64,000 nucleotides of DNA from UBA1757 sp963617485 (GCA_963617485.1 CAVEPA010000007.1:62001-126000), one strand, 5' to 3'; numbered from the stretch's first letter, positions 1 to 9,440 are shown. The notes: generated by a model not told the origin, from the letters alone. Numbers and translations are program-made.

Positions 1-1357
1 GTAACATCACCGCCGAACTGAGTGCCATGCCATAAATTGCGTCCCAATTGCCGCTTTTGACCAGTTTCTGCCCGGCCGTATCAATCAGGTAATAGGCGAT
101 GAAAAGCACCACCGACACCACCGCCGGCATACCCAATCCGCCCTTGCGGATAATGGCCCCCAAAGGCGCACCGATAAAGAAGAAGATAACGCAGGCAAAG
201 GCCAACGAGAATTTCTTGTAGTATTCTATGCCGCTGCGCCGGTAACGCATATTGTCGCGCTGGAGCGAAGCCTTCAGGTATTCGAAATCGTTGCGGGCTG
301 ACTCTACACGGCGCATACTCTTGGCCAGCACCTTCTCGGTCTGACGGACACTCAGGCTTAGGTAAAGACTGTCGACGTTGGGATTGAACAACGGCATTTT
401 GGCCACTTTCGAGAGCGAATCCACGCTGAGTAGATTGCGCCCCTGCGTGTCGCCGCGCCCTAGAAAATAATGCTCGGTATAATGCTCTTGCTTGCGGCCC
501 TGTATGCTGTCGATGCGCGTTCCCACCGAATCGAGAATGTGCCGTAGCTGGGAGCTGTTCATGCTGATATGCGAATTGTCGTAGGCCGACTCGTCCACAC
601 GCGTAAAGTTGGCGTCGAAAGGAATCACCACCTCTTTGGTGCGGAAAATCTCGCGGCGGTAAGGAATGCCCACGTCACTGGCATGGTCTTGGTTGAAATT
701 GCTGAAACCTTCGCCGTGATAGAGCGTCAGTACCAGATTGAGCTTGTCTTCGGTCATGCGAAGACGGCCTGAGTCGGCCAGCGTGACGGCCGCGTTGTCG
801 AAGCCGTCGGAGAAGTCGTAAATCATCACATCGAGCAGCAGGCCGCGCTTCACATCCTTGCCCTTGACGTAGATGGTCATGTCCTGAATGCCCGAATAGA
901 AAGCCCCTTCGGGTATGGACAGCGTGGGCGACTTCTGCTGTATGGAAGCGATGAGCGAGTGCATCTTCACCTGCATCTTGGGCAGGTATTTGTCCTGAAA
1001 ATAATACGAAGCACAAGCCACGATGCTCACGCAGATGATGATGGGCTTCATGATGTTGAACAGCGAAACGCCCGCGGCCTTCATGGCTAGCAGTTCCAGC
1101 CTTTCGCCGAAGTTGCCGAAAGTCATGAGCGAGGCCAGCAGGATGGCCAGCGGCAGGGTGGTGGGCAGTAGTTGCGCCGATGCGTAATAGAAAAATTCAA
1201 GATACACGCCCAGGCCTACACCTTTGCCCATAATCTGCTCGGATACCCTCCACAGCAACTGCATCACCAGGATGAAGTTGCAGATGAAAAAGGTCATCAG
1301 GAAGATGGGTAAAAAGTTTTGCAGTACGAAAGTATGTAGTCTTTTTACGCGGAACAT
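1..1357 (-). CDS. LptF/LptG-family lipopolysaccharide export permease (3' end outside window)
   Basis: YjgP/YjgQ-type permease, an inner-membrane subunit of the LptB2FG ABC transporter that extracts LPS and passes it to the periplasmic bridge. My translation from the ATG at 1357 begins MFRVKRLHTFVLQNFLPIFL. It shows membrane segments near residues 15-35, 60-80 and 100-120, a long periplasmic domain (about 125-365), then further hydrophobic segments at about 380-450 (FACVIFFFIGAPLGAIIRKG). That order is the family's usual one. The motif GERLELLAMKAAGVS after the second segment is the characteristic cytoplasmic coupling loop. The reading frame is still open at base 1, so the last residues are missing. 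It lies 43 bases downstream of the START-like gene and probably shares its transcript. I cannot tell LptF from LptG. Confidence 0.9.
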   Translation of the reverse strand, partial: MFRVKRLHTFVLQNFLPIFLMTFFICNFILVMQLLWRVSEQIMGKGVGLGVYLEFFYYASAQLLPTTLPLAILLASLMTFGNFGERLELLAMKAAGVSLFNIMKPIIICVSIVACASYYFQDKYLPKMQVKMHSLIASIQQKSPTLSIPEGAFYSGIQDMTIYVKGKDVKRGLLLDVMIYDFSDGFDNAAVTLADSGRLRMTEDKLNLVLTLYHGEGFSNFNQDHASDVGIPYRREIFRTKEVVIPFDANFTRVDESAYDNSHISMNSSQLRHILDSVGTRIDSIQGRKQEHYTEHYFLGRGDTQGRNLLSVDSLSKVAKMPLFNPNVDSLYLSLSVRQTEKVLAKSMRRVESARNDFEYLKASLQRDNMRYRRSGIEYYKKFSLAFACVIFFFIGAPLGAIIRKGGLGMPAVVSVVLFIAYYLIDTAGQKLVKSGNWDAIYGMALSSAVML

Positions 1358-1400
1358 GACTCAGGCTTTAAAGCCTGCAAAGGTAAGCAAAAAAAGGAGA

Positions 1401-1781
1401 CTATAAACCGATTCGCCTGATAAGTGTATCGATTTCGGCACTCCAAAGACTGATAAGGTCGTCTTTTTCGTTGTCCGAAGCAAAATCGGTGAGCAACAGC
1501 GAAATCTCGCCCGTCAGCTCCGACTTGATAATTTCAATCTCGAAGAAGGTGTTTTCGGGTGCATTCAGCCAATGGAAGCGGACGCGCTCGTCGGGTTGCA
1601 AATCTATAAGTTTGGCCCTTTCGCTGGCTTTGTGCCACGAAAAGGTAAAAATGTGGTTATTATCTTCTTCTACGTTGTCGGCCATCCATTCAGCCAGCCC
1701 GTGAGGAGTGCTGATGAGCCGCCACAAAGCTTTGGTAGAGCCTTTCTTCAAACTGAACTCTATGGTAAACTTCTCTTTCAT
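1401..1781 (-). CDS. START-like (AHSA1/SRPBCC-type) domain protein
   Basis: Small cytoplasmic protein of 126 residues made of a single START-like domain. It has no signal peptide or membrane segment. The N-terminal half, with TKALWRLISTPHGLAEWMAD, resembles the ligand-cavity lid and WxxW-type segment of activator-of-Hsp90-ATPase and polyketide-cyclase-like folds. The C-terminal helix ends the domain (SLWSAEIDTLIRRIGL). Proteins of this size and sequence type are common next to lipid-transport genes in Bacteroidales, and here it lies directly upstream of the LptF/G permease in the same orientation. The ligand is unknown. A link to envelope lipids is inferred only from position. Confidence 0.75.
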   Translation of the reverse strand: MKEKFTIEFSLKKGSTKALWRLISTPHGLAEWMADNVEEDNNHIFTFSWHKASERAKLIDLQPDERVRFHWLNAPENTFFEIEIIKSELTGEISLLLTDFASDNEKDDLISLWSAEIDTLIRRIGL

Positions 1782-1966
1782 GAGTGAACTGCTGAAACTT
1801 TCGGCGAATATAGTTAAAGATTTTTAATTATCAGCATTCAGACGATAAAGATTTTCGATTAAACGGAAGTTTCACGCTTTCGTAACAGAGCTAGGGCTGT
1901 TTGTAAGCTTGGAGAAAGCCCTTGTAGCGGCTATTTAGAAAGTTTTGAAAAATCTGGCGGAATAAG

Positions 1967-1997
1967 TTTGTCAATTCAAAATATGATATTACTTTTG
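1967..1997 (+). promoter_or_regulatory. Bacteroidales-type promoter for tRNA-Met
   Basis: TTTG at 1967-1970 and TACTTTTG at 1990-1997 are separated by 19 bases. This matches the primary sigma consensus TTTG-N19-21-TAnnTTTG of Bacteroidota exactly. Transcription would begin shortly before the tRNA at 2024. Confidence 0.8.
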
Positions 1998-2023
1998 CCG
2001 TGCTTTTGAAAAGGCACAATGAT

Positions 2024-2097
2024 GGCGAGATAGCTCAGCTGGTTAGAGCGCATGATTCATAATCATGAGGTCCTCGGTTCAATCCCGAGTCTCGCTA
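2024..2097 (+). tRNA. tRNA-Met (CAT), elongator type
   Basis: A 74-nt cloverleaf. The acceptor arm GGCGAGA pairs with TCTCGCT (2090-2096), discriminator A at 2097. D-arm AGCTCAGCTGGTTAGAGC. The anticodon stem CATGA/TCATG encloses the loop TTCATAA with anticodon CAT at 2058-2060. The T-arm has the GGTTCAATCCC loop. CCA is not encoded. A CAT anticodon can also mean tRNA-Ile2 (lysidine-modified) or initiator Met. The paired first base argues against the initiator, and the overall sequence resembles Bacteroidales elongator Met. Confidence 0.9.
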
Positions 2098-2104
2098 CTG
2101 CAAG

Positions 2105-2159
2105 AACGGTTAATTTGCAAGCGTACCTGCACTTGGTACCGGCAGGTGACCGTTTTTTT
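2105..2159 (+). terminator. Rho-independent terminator after tRNA-Met
   Basis: The outer stem AACGGT (2105-2110) pairs with ACCGTT (2149-2154), and the inner stem ACCTGC (2125-2130) pairs with GCAGGT (2142-2147). A run of seven T follows (2153-2159). It sits between the tRNA and aspC and should separate the two transcripts. Confidence 0.65.
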
Positions 2160-2188
2160 ATGTCTATCAACGAATAAAACGAGTCAAC

Positions 2189-3382
2189 ATGAACCCTATT
2201 TCCAATCGTTTGGCTGCTTTGGCCGCGTCCGAAACGCTGGCCATGTCGCAAAAGAGCAACGAACTGCGTGCCCAAGGTATCGATGTGATTAACCTGAGTG
2301 TCGGCGAACCCGACTTCTTTACGCCCGAGCACATAAAACAGGCTGCCAAACAGGCAATAGACAAGAACTTCTCGTTCTATTCTCCCGTTCCGGGCTATCC
2401 CGCACTGCGTCAGGCAATTGTGGCCAAGCTCAAGAACGAGAACGGTCTGGATTACCTGCCCGAACAGATTGTTTGCTCCAACGGTGCCAAGCAGTCGGTG
2501 TGCAACGCCATTTTGGCCTTGGTGAATCCCGGCGACGAAGTTATCGTGCCGGCCCCCTATTGGGTAAGTTATGTAGAGATGGTCAAGCTGGCCGAAGGTA
2601 CCAACGTAATCGTTCATGCCGGCATTGAGCAGGATTTCAAGATGACAGCCGCCCAGCTTGAAGCTGCCATCACGCCTAAAACCAAGGCCTTGATTCTCTG
2701 TTCGCCTTCCAACCCGACGGGTAGCGTTTACAGCCACGACGAGCTGCAGGCGCTGGCTCAAGTGCTGGAGCGTCATCCGCAGGTCTTCGTTATATCGGAC
2801 GAAATTTACGAACACATCAATTACATAGGCAAACACGAAAGTATCGCCCAGTTCGAGGCTTTGCGCGAGCGCGTGGTCATTGTCAACGGCGTTTCCAAGG
2901 CTTATGCCATGACGGGTTGGCGCATTGGCTGGATAGCCGCTCCCAAATGGATAGCCGCTGCTTGCAGCAAGTTGCAGGGTCAGTACACTTCGGGTCCTTG
3001 CTCGGTGGCTCAGGAAGCCGCCCGCGTGGCCTATACCGGCAGTCAGGATTGCGTGGAAGAAATGCGTCAGGCCTTTATGCGCCGTCGCGACCTCATTATC
3101 TCGCTTATGCAACAAGTGCCGGGTTTGGAACTGTGCGTGCCCAAGGGGGCTTTCTACGTCTTCCCCAAGTGCAGCGCTTACTTTGGCAAGTCTTACAACG
3201 GACGCAGCATCAATACGGCAGCCGAACTGGCCATGTATCTGCTGGAAGAAGGCCATGTGGCCTGTGTGGGCGGTGCCGCCTTCGGCGACCCCGACTGCCT
3301 GCGCTTCTCTTACGCCACTTCCGACGAGAACATCAAAAAGGCTGTTGCCCGCGTCAAAGAGGCTCTTGCCAAGTTGCAGTAA
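2189..3382 (+). CDS. aspC: Aspartate aminotransferase (class I/II PLP aminotransferase)
   Basis: Transfers the amino group between aspartate and 2-oxoglutarate using pyridoxal phosphate, in the cytoplasm. The 397 residues match class Ib aspartate aminotransferases in length. Visible signatures are the N-terminal SVGEPDFFTPEHI, the substrate-side NPTGSVYS, the PLP phenol contact region ISDEIYEH, and the Schiff-base lysine at about residue 237 in VSKAYAMTGWR followed by RIGW. The C-terminal LRFSYATSDENI carries the arginine that binds the substrate carboxylate. The start ATG at 2189 gives the usual N-terminus. It appears monocistronic: the tRNA terminator lies upstream and convergent lepA ends 19 bases beyond its stop. 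Confidence 0.93.
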   Translation: MNPISNRLAALAASETLAMSQKSNELRAQGIDVINLSVGEPDFFTPEHIKQAAKQAIDKNFSFYSPVPGYPALRQAIVAKLKNENGLDYLPEQIVCSNGAKQSVCNAILALVNPGDEVIVPAPYWVSYVEMVKLAEGTNVIVHAGIEQDFKMTAAQLEAAITPKTKALILCSPSNPTGSVYSHDELQALAQVLERHPQVFVISDEIYEHINYIGKHESIAQFEALRERVVIVNGVSKAYAMTGWRIGWIAAPKWIAAACSKLQGQYTSGPCSVAQEAARVAYTGSQDCVEEMRQAFMRRRDLIISLMQQVPGLELCVPKGAFYVFPKCSAYFGKSYNGRSINTAAELAMYLLEEGHVACVGGAAFGDPDCLRFSYATSDENIKKAVARVKEALAKLQ

Positions 3383-3401
3383 TTACACCAAGTAGCAGTA
3401 A

Positions 3402-5180
3402 CTACAGTTTCAGAACGGCCAGGAAGGCTTTTTGCGGTACTTCCACCGAGCCGATCTGTTTCATACGCTTTTTGCCCTTCTTCTGCTTTTCGAGCAGCTT
3501 GCGTTTACGCGTAATGTCGCCGCCATAGCACTTGGCCGTCACGTCCTTGCGCACTTGACGCACCGTTTCGCGAGCGATAATTTTGGCGCCGATGGCAGCC
3601 TGTATGGCAATGTCGAACTGCTGGCGCGGGATAAGTTCCTTCAGCTTTTCGCACATGCGTCGGCCCAGGGTTTCGGCATTCGAGATATGCGTCAGGCAGG
3701 AGAGTGCGTCCACCGCTTCGCCGTTGAGCAGAATGTCGAGCTTCACCAGCTTGGATTCGCGGAAGCCGTTCATGTGATAGTCGAAGGAGGCATAGCCCTT
3801 GGAGATACTCTTGAGCTTGTCGTAGAAGTCGAAGACGATTTCGCCCAGCGGTAGGTCGAAAAGGATTTCCATGCGGTTGCCCGAAATGTATTCCTGCTTG
3901 ACCAGTTCGCCGCGCTTGTCCAGACAAAGCGTCATGATGGGGCCGATATATTCCGTGCCGGTAATGATGGTGGCGCGGATAAACGGCTCTTCGATATGGT
4001 CGATGTAAGTGAGGTCGGGTAGGCCGGATGGGTTGTTCACGTCCAGACATTCGCCCTTTTTGGTGTAGACCTTGTAAGGCACGTTGGGCACGGTGGTGAT
4101 AACGTCCATGTCGAACTCGCGGTCGAGGCGTTCCTGTACGATTTCCATGTGCAGCAGACCCAAGAAACCGCAACGGAAGCCAAAGCCCAGCGCCACCGAC
4201 GATTCGGGCTGGAAGGTGAGCGAAGCGTCGTTCAGCTGCAACTTCTCGATACTGCTGCGCAGATTCTCGTAATCTTCGCTGTCGATGGGGTAGACACCCG
4301 CAAAAAGCATGGGCTTCACCTCTTCGAAACCTTCGATGGCCTTGTTGCAAGGACGTTCCACATGGGTGATGGTATCGCCCACCTTCACTTCGCGCGAAGT
4401 CTTGATTCCCGAGATGATATAGCCGACATCGCCGCAAGAAAGCACTTCGCGGGGCTGCATGCTGAGCTTGAGCACACCAATTTCATCGGCATCGTACTGC
4501 TTTTGCGTGGCGAAAAATTTCACCAAGTCTTTGCTGTGCAGCGTGCCGTTGACAATCTTGAAGTAGGCGATAATGCCTCGGAAAGAGTTGAATACCGAGT
4601 CGAACACCAGGGCTTGCAGCGGCGCGTCGGGGTCGCCCTTGGGGGCGGGTACCCTTTCCACGATGGCCTTGAGAATGTCTTCCACGCCTTCGCCCGTTTT
4701 GCCGCTGGCCCGCAGAATCTCTTCGCGTTTGCAGCCCAGCAGTTCAATCACCTGGTCTTCCACTTCCTCCACCTGAGCGCTGGCCAGGTCTATCTTGTTG
4801 AGCACGGGAATAATCTCCAGGTCGTTGTCGATGGCCATGTAAAGATTGGAAATGGTCTGGGCCTGAATGCCTTGCGTAGCGTCAACCACCAGCAGCGCAC
4901 CTTCGCAGGCGGCAATGGAGCGCGATACCTCGTACGAGAAATCCACATGTCCGGGCGTGTCAATCAGGTTCAGCGTATAGTTTTCGCCCTGATACCGATA
5001 CTGCATCTGGATGGCGTGACTTTTGATGGTAATGCCGCGTTCTTTTTCAAGATCCATATCGTCCAGAATCTGGTTCTCGGTAATGGCAACGGTGGCGGTC
5101 TTTTCCAGCAAACGGTCGGCTAAGGTGCTCTTTCCGTGGTCGATATGGGCGATGATGCAGAAATTTCTGATATGTTTCAT
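3402..5180 (-). CDS. lepA: Elongation factor 4 (LepA), ribosome-bound GTPase
   Basis: Translational GTPase that can back-translocate ribosomes and affects ribosome assembly or stalled elongation. The frame could start 45 bases upstream, but the ATG at 5180 is chosen because the family begins MKHIRNFCIIAHIDHGKSTL, with the G1 P-loop in that segment. Other G motifs are DTPGHVDF (G3) and NKIDL (G4). The LepA-specific C-terminal domain ends in the basic stretch DITRKRKLLEKQKKGKKRMK, which binds tRNA and 23S rRNA. The 592 residues are typical. It is convergent with aspC and divergent from the TPR operon, with about 96 bases between. Confidence 0.96.
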   Translation of the reverse strand: MKHIRNFCIIAHIDHGKSTLADRLLEKTATVAITENQILDDMDLEKERGITIKSHAIQMQYRYQGENYTLNLIDTPGHVDFSYEVSRSIAACEGALLVVDATQGIQAQTISNLYMAIDNDLEIIPVLNKIDLASAQVEEVEDQVIELLGCKREEILRASGKTGEGVEDILKAIVERVPAPKGDPDAPLQALVFDSVFNSFRGIIAYFKIVNGTLHSKDLVKFFATQKQYDADEIGVLKLSMQPREVLSCGDVGYIISGIKTSREVKVGDTITHVERPCNKAIEGFEEVKPMLFAGVYPIDSEDYENLRSSIEKLQLNDASLTFQPESSVALGFGFRCGFLGLLHMEIVQERLDREFDMDVITTVPNVPYKVYTKKGECLDVNNPSGLPDLTYIDHIEEPFIRATIITGTEYIGPIMTLCLDKRGELVKQEYISGNRMEILFDLPLGEIVFDFYDKLKSISKGYASFDYHMNGFRESKLVKLDILLNGEAVDALSCLTHISNAETLGRRMCEKLKELIPRQQFDIAIQAAIGAKIIARETVRQVRKDVTAKCYGGDITRKRKLLEKQKKGKKRMKQIGSVEVPQKAFLAVLKL

Positions 5181-5222
5181 TGAAAAATGGATGTGCTTAA
5201 AGTTGATTAACGAATTTAAGGG

Positions 5223-5251
5223 CAAAAGTACCTAAAAACTTTCTATTTTTG
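5223..5251. promoter_or_regulatory. Divergent -7 elements between lepA and the TPR operon
   Basis: On the minus strand TACTTTTG (plus-strand 5223-5230) faces lepA. On the plus strand TATTTTTG (5244-5251) faces the TPR gene at 5277. Both fit the -7 consensus TAnnTTTG, but I find no TTTG at correct spacing for either, so this rests on the -7 boxes and the divergent layout. Confidence 0.45.
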
Positions 5252-5276
5252 CAGATTACTAAGTACAAAACCATCC

Positions 5277-7502
5277 ATGACACAAAACGAAATTGACCGA
5301 CTTTACGGACGCATTTCCGCCCTGCTGGACGAAAAGCGTTACCGCGAGGCTATGCTGCAGTGTTATTACCTTATCCAGCAAAATGCTGATGCCGTGCTGC
5401 AGGAACGTCTCGAAAACCAGGAAAACATCTACCGTAATCTTTTGCATTACCGTCTCGAAGGCGTGCAAGACCCGCAGCAGGCAAGCATACTGCAACGTCT
5501 GCAGGGCGATGTGCTGCTCATTGCCGACTATGCCTATCTGCATTGGTGCCAAAGCTTTTCCAGCCGATGGACTTACGCACAATGGCGCTACCGCCGCATG
5601 AATCCGCAGGGCCGGCGCAGCCTCGATGACATTGCCAAAACCATCGCCGACAGCCTCGACGAACTGCCTCTTCTCGACCCGCAGAAGAACCCGCAGACCA
5701 AGCCTCGCCGCCGCCAGTTGATGCGACAGATTTCCGATGCCGAAACGGCCTTTTTTTACGACATACTACTTTCTGAACCCTGGCATAGCGCCGATTTGGA
5801 AAGCCATCGCAACTGTTTTGCCGCCCTTACCGCCAACGGACGCGCCACAGCCGTTTCGGCCTTGCTGCTGAGCCTGCAAGCCCTGTTTGACAAATACAAG
5901 CTGAGCTTCCTGATGGAGCTTTGCCAGTATCCGCAAGACATGGTGGCCATGCGCTCGCTGGCCGCCCTGCTGCTGATATTGTTGCAACACCACCGGCGTG
6001 TGCAGGCCAATCCTGCCCTCGCAGCCCAGCTCTCGCTGCTGCTCGGGCAGGAACAAATGCCCGCCCGCGTGGCCGAAGTCTGCGTGCAGCTCATACGCGC
6101 CAAATACAACGACCAGTTGCTGAGCCGCATGGAAAAAGAACTGCTGCCCGGCATGAACAAGCTGGGCGACAGCCTCAAAGACAAGATGTCGCGTCAGCAG
6201 AGTCTCAACCTCGATGCCGACGACCTGAACGAAATCCTTGCCGACGAAGACTTCAACGAATCCATGCACGAAATCTCCGACTTGCAAAGCGACGGCGAAG
6301 ACGTGTATATGACCACCTTCGCGCACCTGAAGACCTACGCTTTCTTTAACGAACTCGCGCACTGGTTCGCGCCCTTCTGGCTGGAACATCCCGACCTCAT
6401 TACCGATATAGACGATACCGCCACCGATACGCTGCGCCATATGCAGCAGCTCGCCGACACCATGCTGCTCTGCGATTCCGACAAATACTCCTTCTGTATC
6501 AATATCTTCCGCGTGCCGGCCGAGTACCGTTTGCCCATGCTCACCAACTTGGGTGCCGACAGCGAACAGTTCAAGGAAATACTCGAAATGGAGCGCAACG
6601 GCAACAAACATCTGGCCAAAGAGTATTTGAGCAACCTCTATATTCAGGACCTCTACCGTTTTTATAAGCTCTTCCCCTCGAAAAAAGATTTTTATAATCC
6701 CTTCGATGCCGAGATGGATTTCTTTGGCGTAACGGGCTTGGACGAAGTGCTGGCCGGGGAAGCGAGCCAGAACAAGATAGCCTCCATGTTGCTCAACCGT
6801 CAGCAGTTTGCGGCGGCCGGGCAAGTGTACAGCCGGCTCTTGCACGCAGCGGCCGACAACGTCGATTACCGGAGCTCGCTGGCCTGGTGTCTCGAGAAAC
6901 AAGGCCGGTACGCAACCGCCGGTGTCCACTACGAACAGTTGGCTGCGCAAGGCAGCAATACCGAATGGGCTTTGCGCCGTCTGGCCCATTGCTACAAACA
7001 ACAGGGCCGCTACGACAAGGCGCTGAGCATCTACCAGCAGCTGGTGGCCCAACACACCGACAATCAGCAGTATCTGCTCTCGCTGGCCCATTGTCAGCTG
7101 CAACTCGACAATTACGATGCGGCCCTGAATACCTATTATAAGATGGATTTCCTCTTCGGCGAATCGTCCAAAACCTGGCGGCCGCTGGCTTGGTGTCTGC
7201 TTATGAAAGGCCAGTATCAACAATCGGAAAAGATTTACGAAAAGCTCTTGGCCGACAAGCCCGACTATGCCGATTATCTCTCTTACGGTCACTTGCAGGC
7301 GTCTCAAGGCAAATATCGCCTGGCGGTGGATGCCTACGAAAAATCTTACAAGACTTCCGGTTTGAGCCTGCAAGAATTCTACAAGAACTTCGAAAAAGAC
7401 CTGCAACAGATGCCCGTGCTGGGCTTGGACAACACGCAGCTTGCCCTGCTGGCCGATGCTTTGCGCTATCGTCTCGAAGACAGTCCCTATAAGGCCGATT
7501 AA
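5277..7502 (+). CDS. Tetratricopeptide-repeat protein of unknown function
   Basis: Cytoplasmic protein of 741 residues with no signal peptide or membrane segment. The N-terminal two thirds are largely helical and rich in Leu, Gln and Ala, with an acidic patch at about 310-345 (LDADDLNEILADEDFNE). I do not recognise a catalytic domain there. The last third (about 505-695) carries TPR-like helix pairs, for example SSLAWCLEKQGRYATAGVHY, RLAHCYKQQGRYDKALSIYQ and LAHCQLQLDNYDAALNTYY, with the small/aromatic spacing of 34-residue units. It is the first gene of a tight four-gene run ending at the pectate lyase; the next start is 2 bases after its stop. A scaffold or assembly role is likely. Substrate unknown. 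Confidence 0.75.
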   Translation: MTQNEIDRLYGRISALLDEKRYREAMLQCYYLIQQNADAVLQERLENQENIYRNLLHYRLEGVQDPQQASILQRLQGDVLLIADYAYLHWCQSFSSRWTYAQWRYRRMNPQGRRSLDDIAKTIADSLDELPLLDPQKNPQTKPRRRQLMRQISDAETAFFYDILLSEPWHSADLESHRNCFAALTANGRATAVSALLLSLQALFDKYKLSFLMELCQYPQDMVAMRSLAALLLILLQHHRRVQANPALAAQLSLLLGQEQMPARVAEVCVQLIRAKYNDQLLSRMEKELLPGMNKLGDSLKDKMSRQQSLNLDADDLNEILADEDFNESMHEISDLQSDGEDVYMTTFAHLKTYAFFNELAHWFAPFWLEHPDLITDIDDTATDTLRHMQQLADTMLLCDSDKYSFCINIFRVPAEYRLPMLTNLGADSEQFKEILEMERNGNKHLAKEYLSNLYIQDLYRFYKLFPSKKDFYNPFDAEMDFFGVTGLDEVLAGEASQNKIASMLLNRQQFAAAGQVYSRLLHAAADNVDYRSSLAWCLEKQGRYATAGVHYEQLAAQGSNTEWALRRLAHCYKQQGRYDKALSIYQQLVAQHTDNQQYLLSLAHCQLQLDNYDAALNTYYKMDFLFGESSKTWRPLAWCLLMKGQYQQSEKIYEKLLADKPDYADYLSYGHLQASQGKYRLAVDAYEKSYKTSGLSLQEFYKNFEKDLQQMPVLGLDNTQLALLADALRYRLEDSPYKAD

Positions 7503-7503
7503 C

Positions 7504-8370
7504 ATGAATAAAGCCGGGCTGAAATATGGAATACTGTTGACAATCGGCCTGCTATGCGCTGTGTTGCCTCTGCTTGCCGCTGGACAAGACTCGCTCGATG
7601 CTAACGACGAGGCTATCTTCAACGCGCATTGGATACGTCAGGAATACCAGCCTTATACGCTCAGCCGCCAGTCGTATGTGCTGCAGGGTGGGGACACCAC
7701 CCAAATGGAGCGCCTGCTCTGCCAGGCCGATGTGCTGGTGTGCGACTCTACTTACAAGGCCTATCGTATGCAGTGGCGATTCTCTGGCATGGCCTGGCAG
7801 GGCAGGCACTATCTGCTTTCGCAATGGGTGGCCTCGCTCCAAGATTTTCGCGTGGAATGCGAAACCTCGCCCGCCGGGGTGCTCAAGGCCATAGATCAAG
7901 CCCAGACCTTGCGCGAACATATCAACGCCAGCATCGATGCCTTTTTTGCCCACCTGGACCAGGTGCCGCCCCTCGACGAGCGCGAACGCCTCTATGCCCT
8001 GGGCCGCCAAGTGGAAGACTGGCTCTTGGCCAGCGTCTACCAATTTTACGAATGCTATGGTTTGGGCTATCGTCTGGGACAGACCGTCCTCGTGCCCGAC
8101 CAGATAGGCTGGGACGGCAAGACCTTGCCCGTGACGCGCTACAAAAAGCTGGAGTCGCTCCAAGACGGCATTGCTACGCTCATTACCGCTACCGTTCCCG
8201 ACACGGTGCTTTACACGGCCGATTCCACCCGTATGCAAATGGAACAGACCTCGGCCATGATGATGCATTTGTCCAGCGGCTGGCCTGTGTACAGCTACGA
8301 ACAGCGTGAATACGGCATCGGCGGCTACCAAGAAGGCGTACTTGACGAAATCACACTTAAATACAAGTAA
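7504..8370 (+). CDS. Secreted protein of unknown function
   Basis: Protein of 288 residues. The ATG at 7504 is chosen because it gives a clean signal peptide: MNKAGLKYG, a hydrophobic core, then LLAAGQD, with probable signal peptidase I cleavage near residue 26. The mature part is soluble, rich in Gln, Tyr and Trp, with a paired-cysteine segment (LLCQADVLVCDST) that could form a periplasmic disulfide. No repeat or membrane anchor is seen. It lies 2 bases after the TPR gene and 5 bases before the epimerase, so it is surely cotranscribed. I do not recognise the family. Confidence 0.6.
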   Translation: MNKAGLKYGILLTIGLLCAVLPLLAAGQDSLDANDEAIFNAHWIRQEYQPYTLSRQSYVLQGGDTTQMERLLCQADVLVCDSTYKAYRMQWRFSGMAWQGRHYLLSQWVASLQDFRVECETSPAGVLKAIDQAQTLREHINASIDAFFAHLDQVPPLDERERLYALGRQVEDWLLASVYQFYECYGLGYRLGQTVLVPDQIGWDGKTLPVTRYKKLESLQDGIATLITATVPDTVLYTADSTRMQMEQTSAMMMHLSSGWPVYSYEQREYGIGGYQEGVLDEITLKYK

Positions 8371-8374
8371 AGAT

Positions 8375-9439
8375 ATGAGTTTGAAAATCGAACAATTGCC
8401 CTTCGGCAAAATGCCGGACGGCTCGCCGGTGACGCTGCTGCGCCTGACCAACGAAAACGGCGCGGTGGCCGAAGTGTCCTCTTACGGAGCCACCTTGGCC
8501 GGCATCATCATCCCCGACAAAAACGGCAAGCCCACCCGCGTGGTGAAAGGCTTTCCCAGTGTAGACGGCTATTTGGCCGACCTTGAAATAGGTACCTATC
8601 TGGGCGCTACCTGCGGCCGTTATGCCAACCGTATCAATCGCGGACATTTTGTCCTTGACGGCGAAGACCATCAGCTCGCCTGCAACAATGGTGACAACCA
8701 TCTGCATGGTGGCCCCACGGGCTATCACAGCAAGAACTGGGCCTTCCAAATCGAAGACGAGAGTGTGCTTTTCAGTCTGACTTCGCCCGATGGCGACGAA
8801 GGTTTCCCCGGCAAGTTGCAGATTCAAGTGCGCTACGGCTGGTCCGACACCAACGAGCTGAGCATTCATTATTGGGCCGTTTGCGACAAGAATACGCCCC
8901 TTAACCTTACCAGCCACAGCTATTTCAATCTGGCAGGGCAGGGCGATATCCTCGATCATCAGCTGAAGATACATGCCGACAAGTATGTACCCATCTATGC
9001 CGATGCCATCCCTACGGGCGAAATCCGCCTGGTGGAAGGCACGCCCTTCGATTTTCGTCAGCCCAAGGCCATCGGCCGCGACATCAATGCCGACAACCAG
9101 CAGTTGAAAAACGGCTGCGGCTACGACCATTGCTTTGTTATCAACAAGAAAGAGTTTGGCGATCTGGCCCTGGCTGTAGAAGCGGTGGCTCCCTCGACGG
9201 GCTGCTGTCTGAACGTCTGGACTTCGCTGCCCGGCATACAGTTCTATAGCGGCAACTACCTGCGCAGCGACCTGCCTTCTTGCGACGGCAAGCCACTGGC
9301 TTATCGCGAGGCCTTCTGTATGGAACCCGAATTTTTCCCCGACAGCCCCAACCAGAGCGGTTTCCCCAACTGCATACTGGCCGCCGGCGAAGAATTCGAC
9401 CAAACCATCATCTATCAATTTTCTACGATTAACGACTAA
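8375..9439 (+). CDS. galM: Aldose 1-epimerase (mutarotase)
   Basis: Interconverts the alpha and beta anomers of hexoses such as galactose and glucose. The 354 residues from the ATG at 8375 are the family's size, and an in-frame ATG 69 bases upstream lies inside the preceding gene. Diagnostic motifs are SSYGATLAGIIIPD, GRYANRINRGHF, GDNHLHGGPTG with a catalytic-type histidine, LTSHSYFNLAG with the second histidine, and the C-terminal AFCMEPEFFPDSPNQ with the general-base glutamate. There is no signal peptide, so it acts in the cytoplasm. Placement between a secreted protein and a pectate lyase suggests use in plant polysaccharide sugar catabolism. Confidence 0.92.
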   Translation: MSLKIEQLPFGKMPDGSPVTLLRLTNENGAVAEVSSYGATLAGIIIPDKNGKPTRVVKGFPSVDGYLADLEIGTYLGATCGRYANRINRGHFVLDGEDHQLACNNGDNHLHGGPTGYHSKNWAFQIEDESVLFSLTSPDGDEGFPGKLQIQVRYGWSDTNELSIHYWAVCDKNTPLNLTSHSYFNLAGQGDILDHQLKIHADKYVPIYADAIPTGEIRLVEGTPFDFRQPKAIGRDINADNQQLKNGCGYDHCFVINKKEFGDLALAVEAVAPSTGCCLNVWTSLPGIQFYSGNYLRSDLPSCDGKPLAYREAFCMEPEFFPDSPNQSGFPNCILAAGEEFDQTIIYQFSTIND

Positions 9440-9440
9440 A

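Noticed and set aside
2024..2097. tRNA-Ile2 (lysidine) instead of tRNA-Met
   Set aside because: The anticodon CAT alone cannot decide, but the acceptor arm and body match Bacteroidales elongator Met better. A test of lysidine identity elements would settle it.
2063..3256. 397-codon minus-strand frame opposite aspC
   Set aside because: It overlaps the tRNA and the well-supported aspartate aminotransferase, and has no family features.
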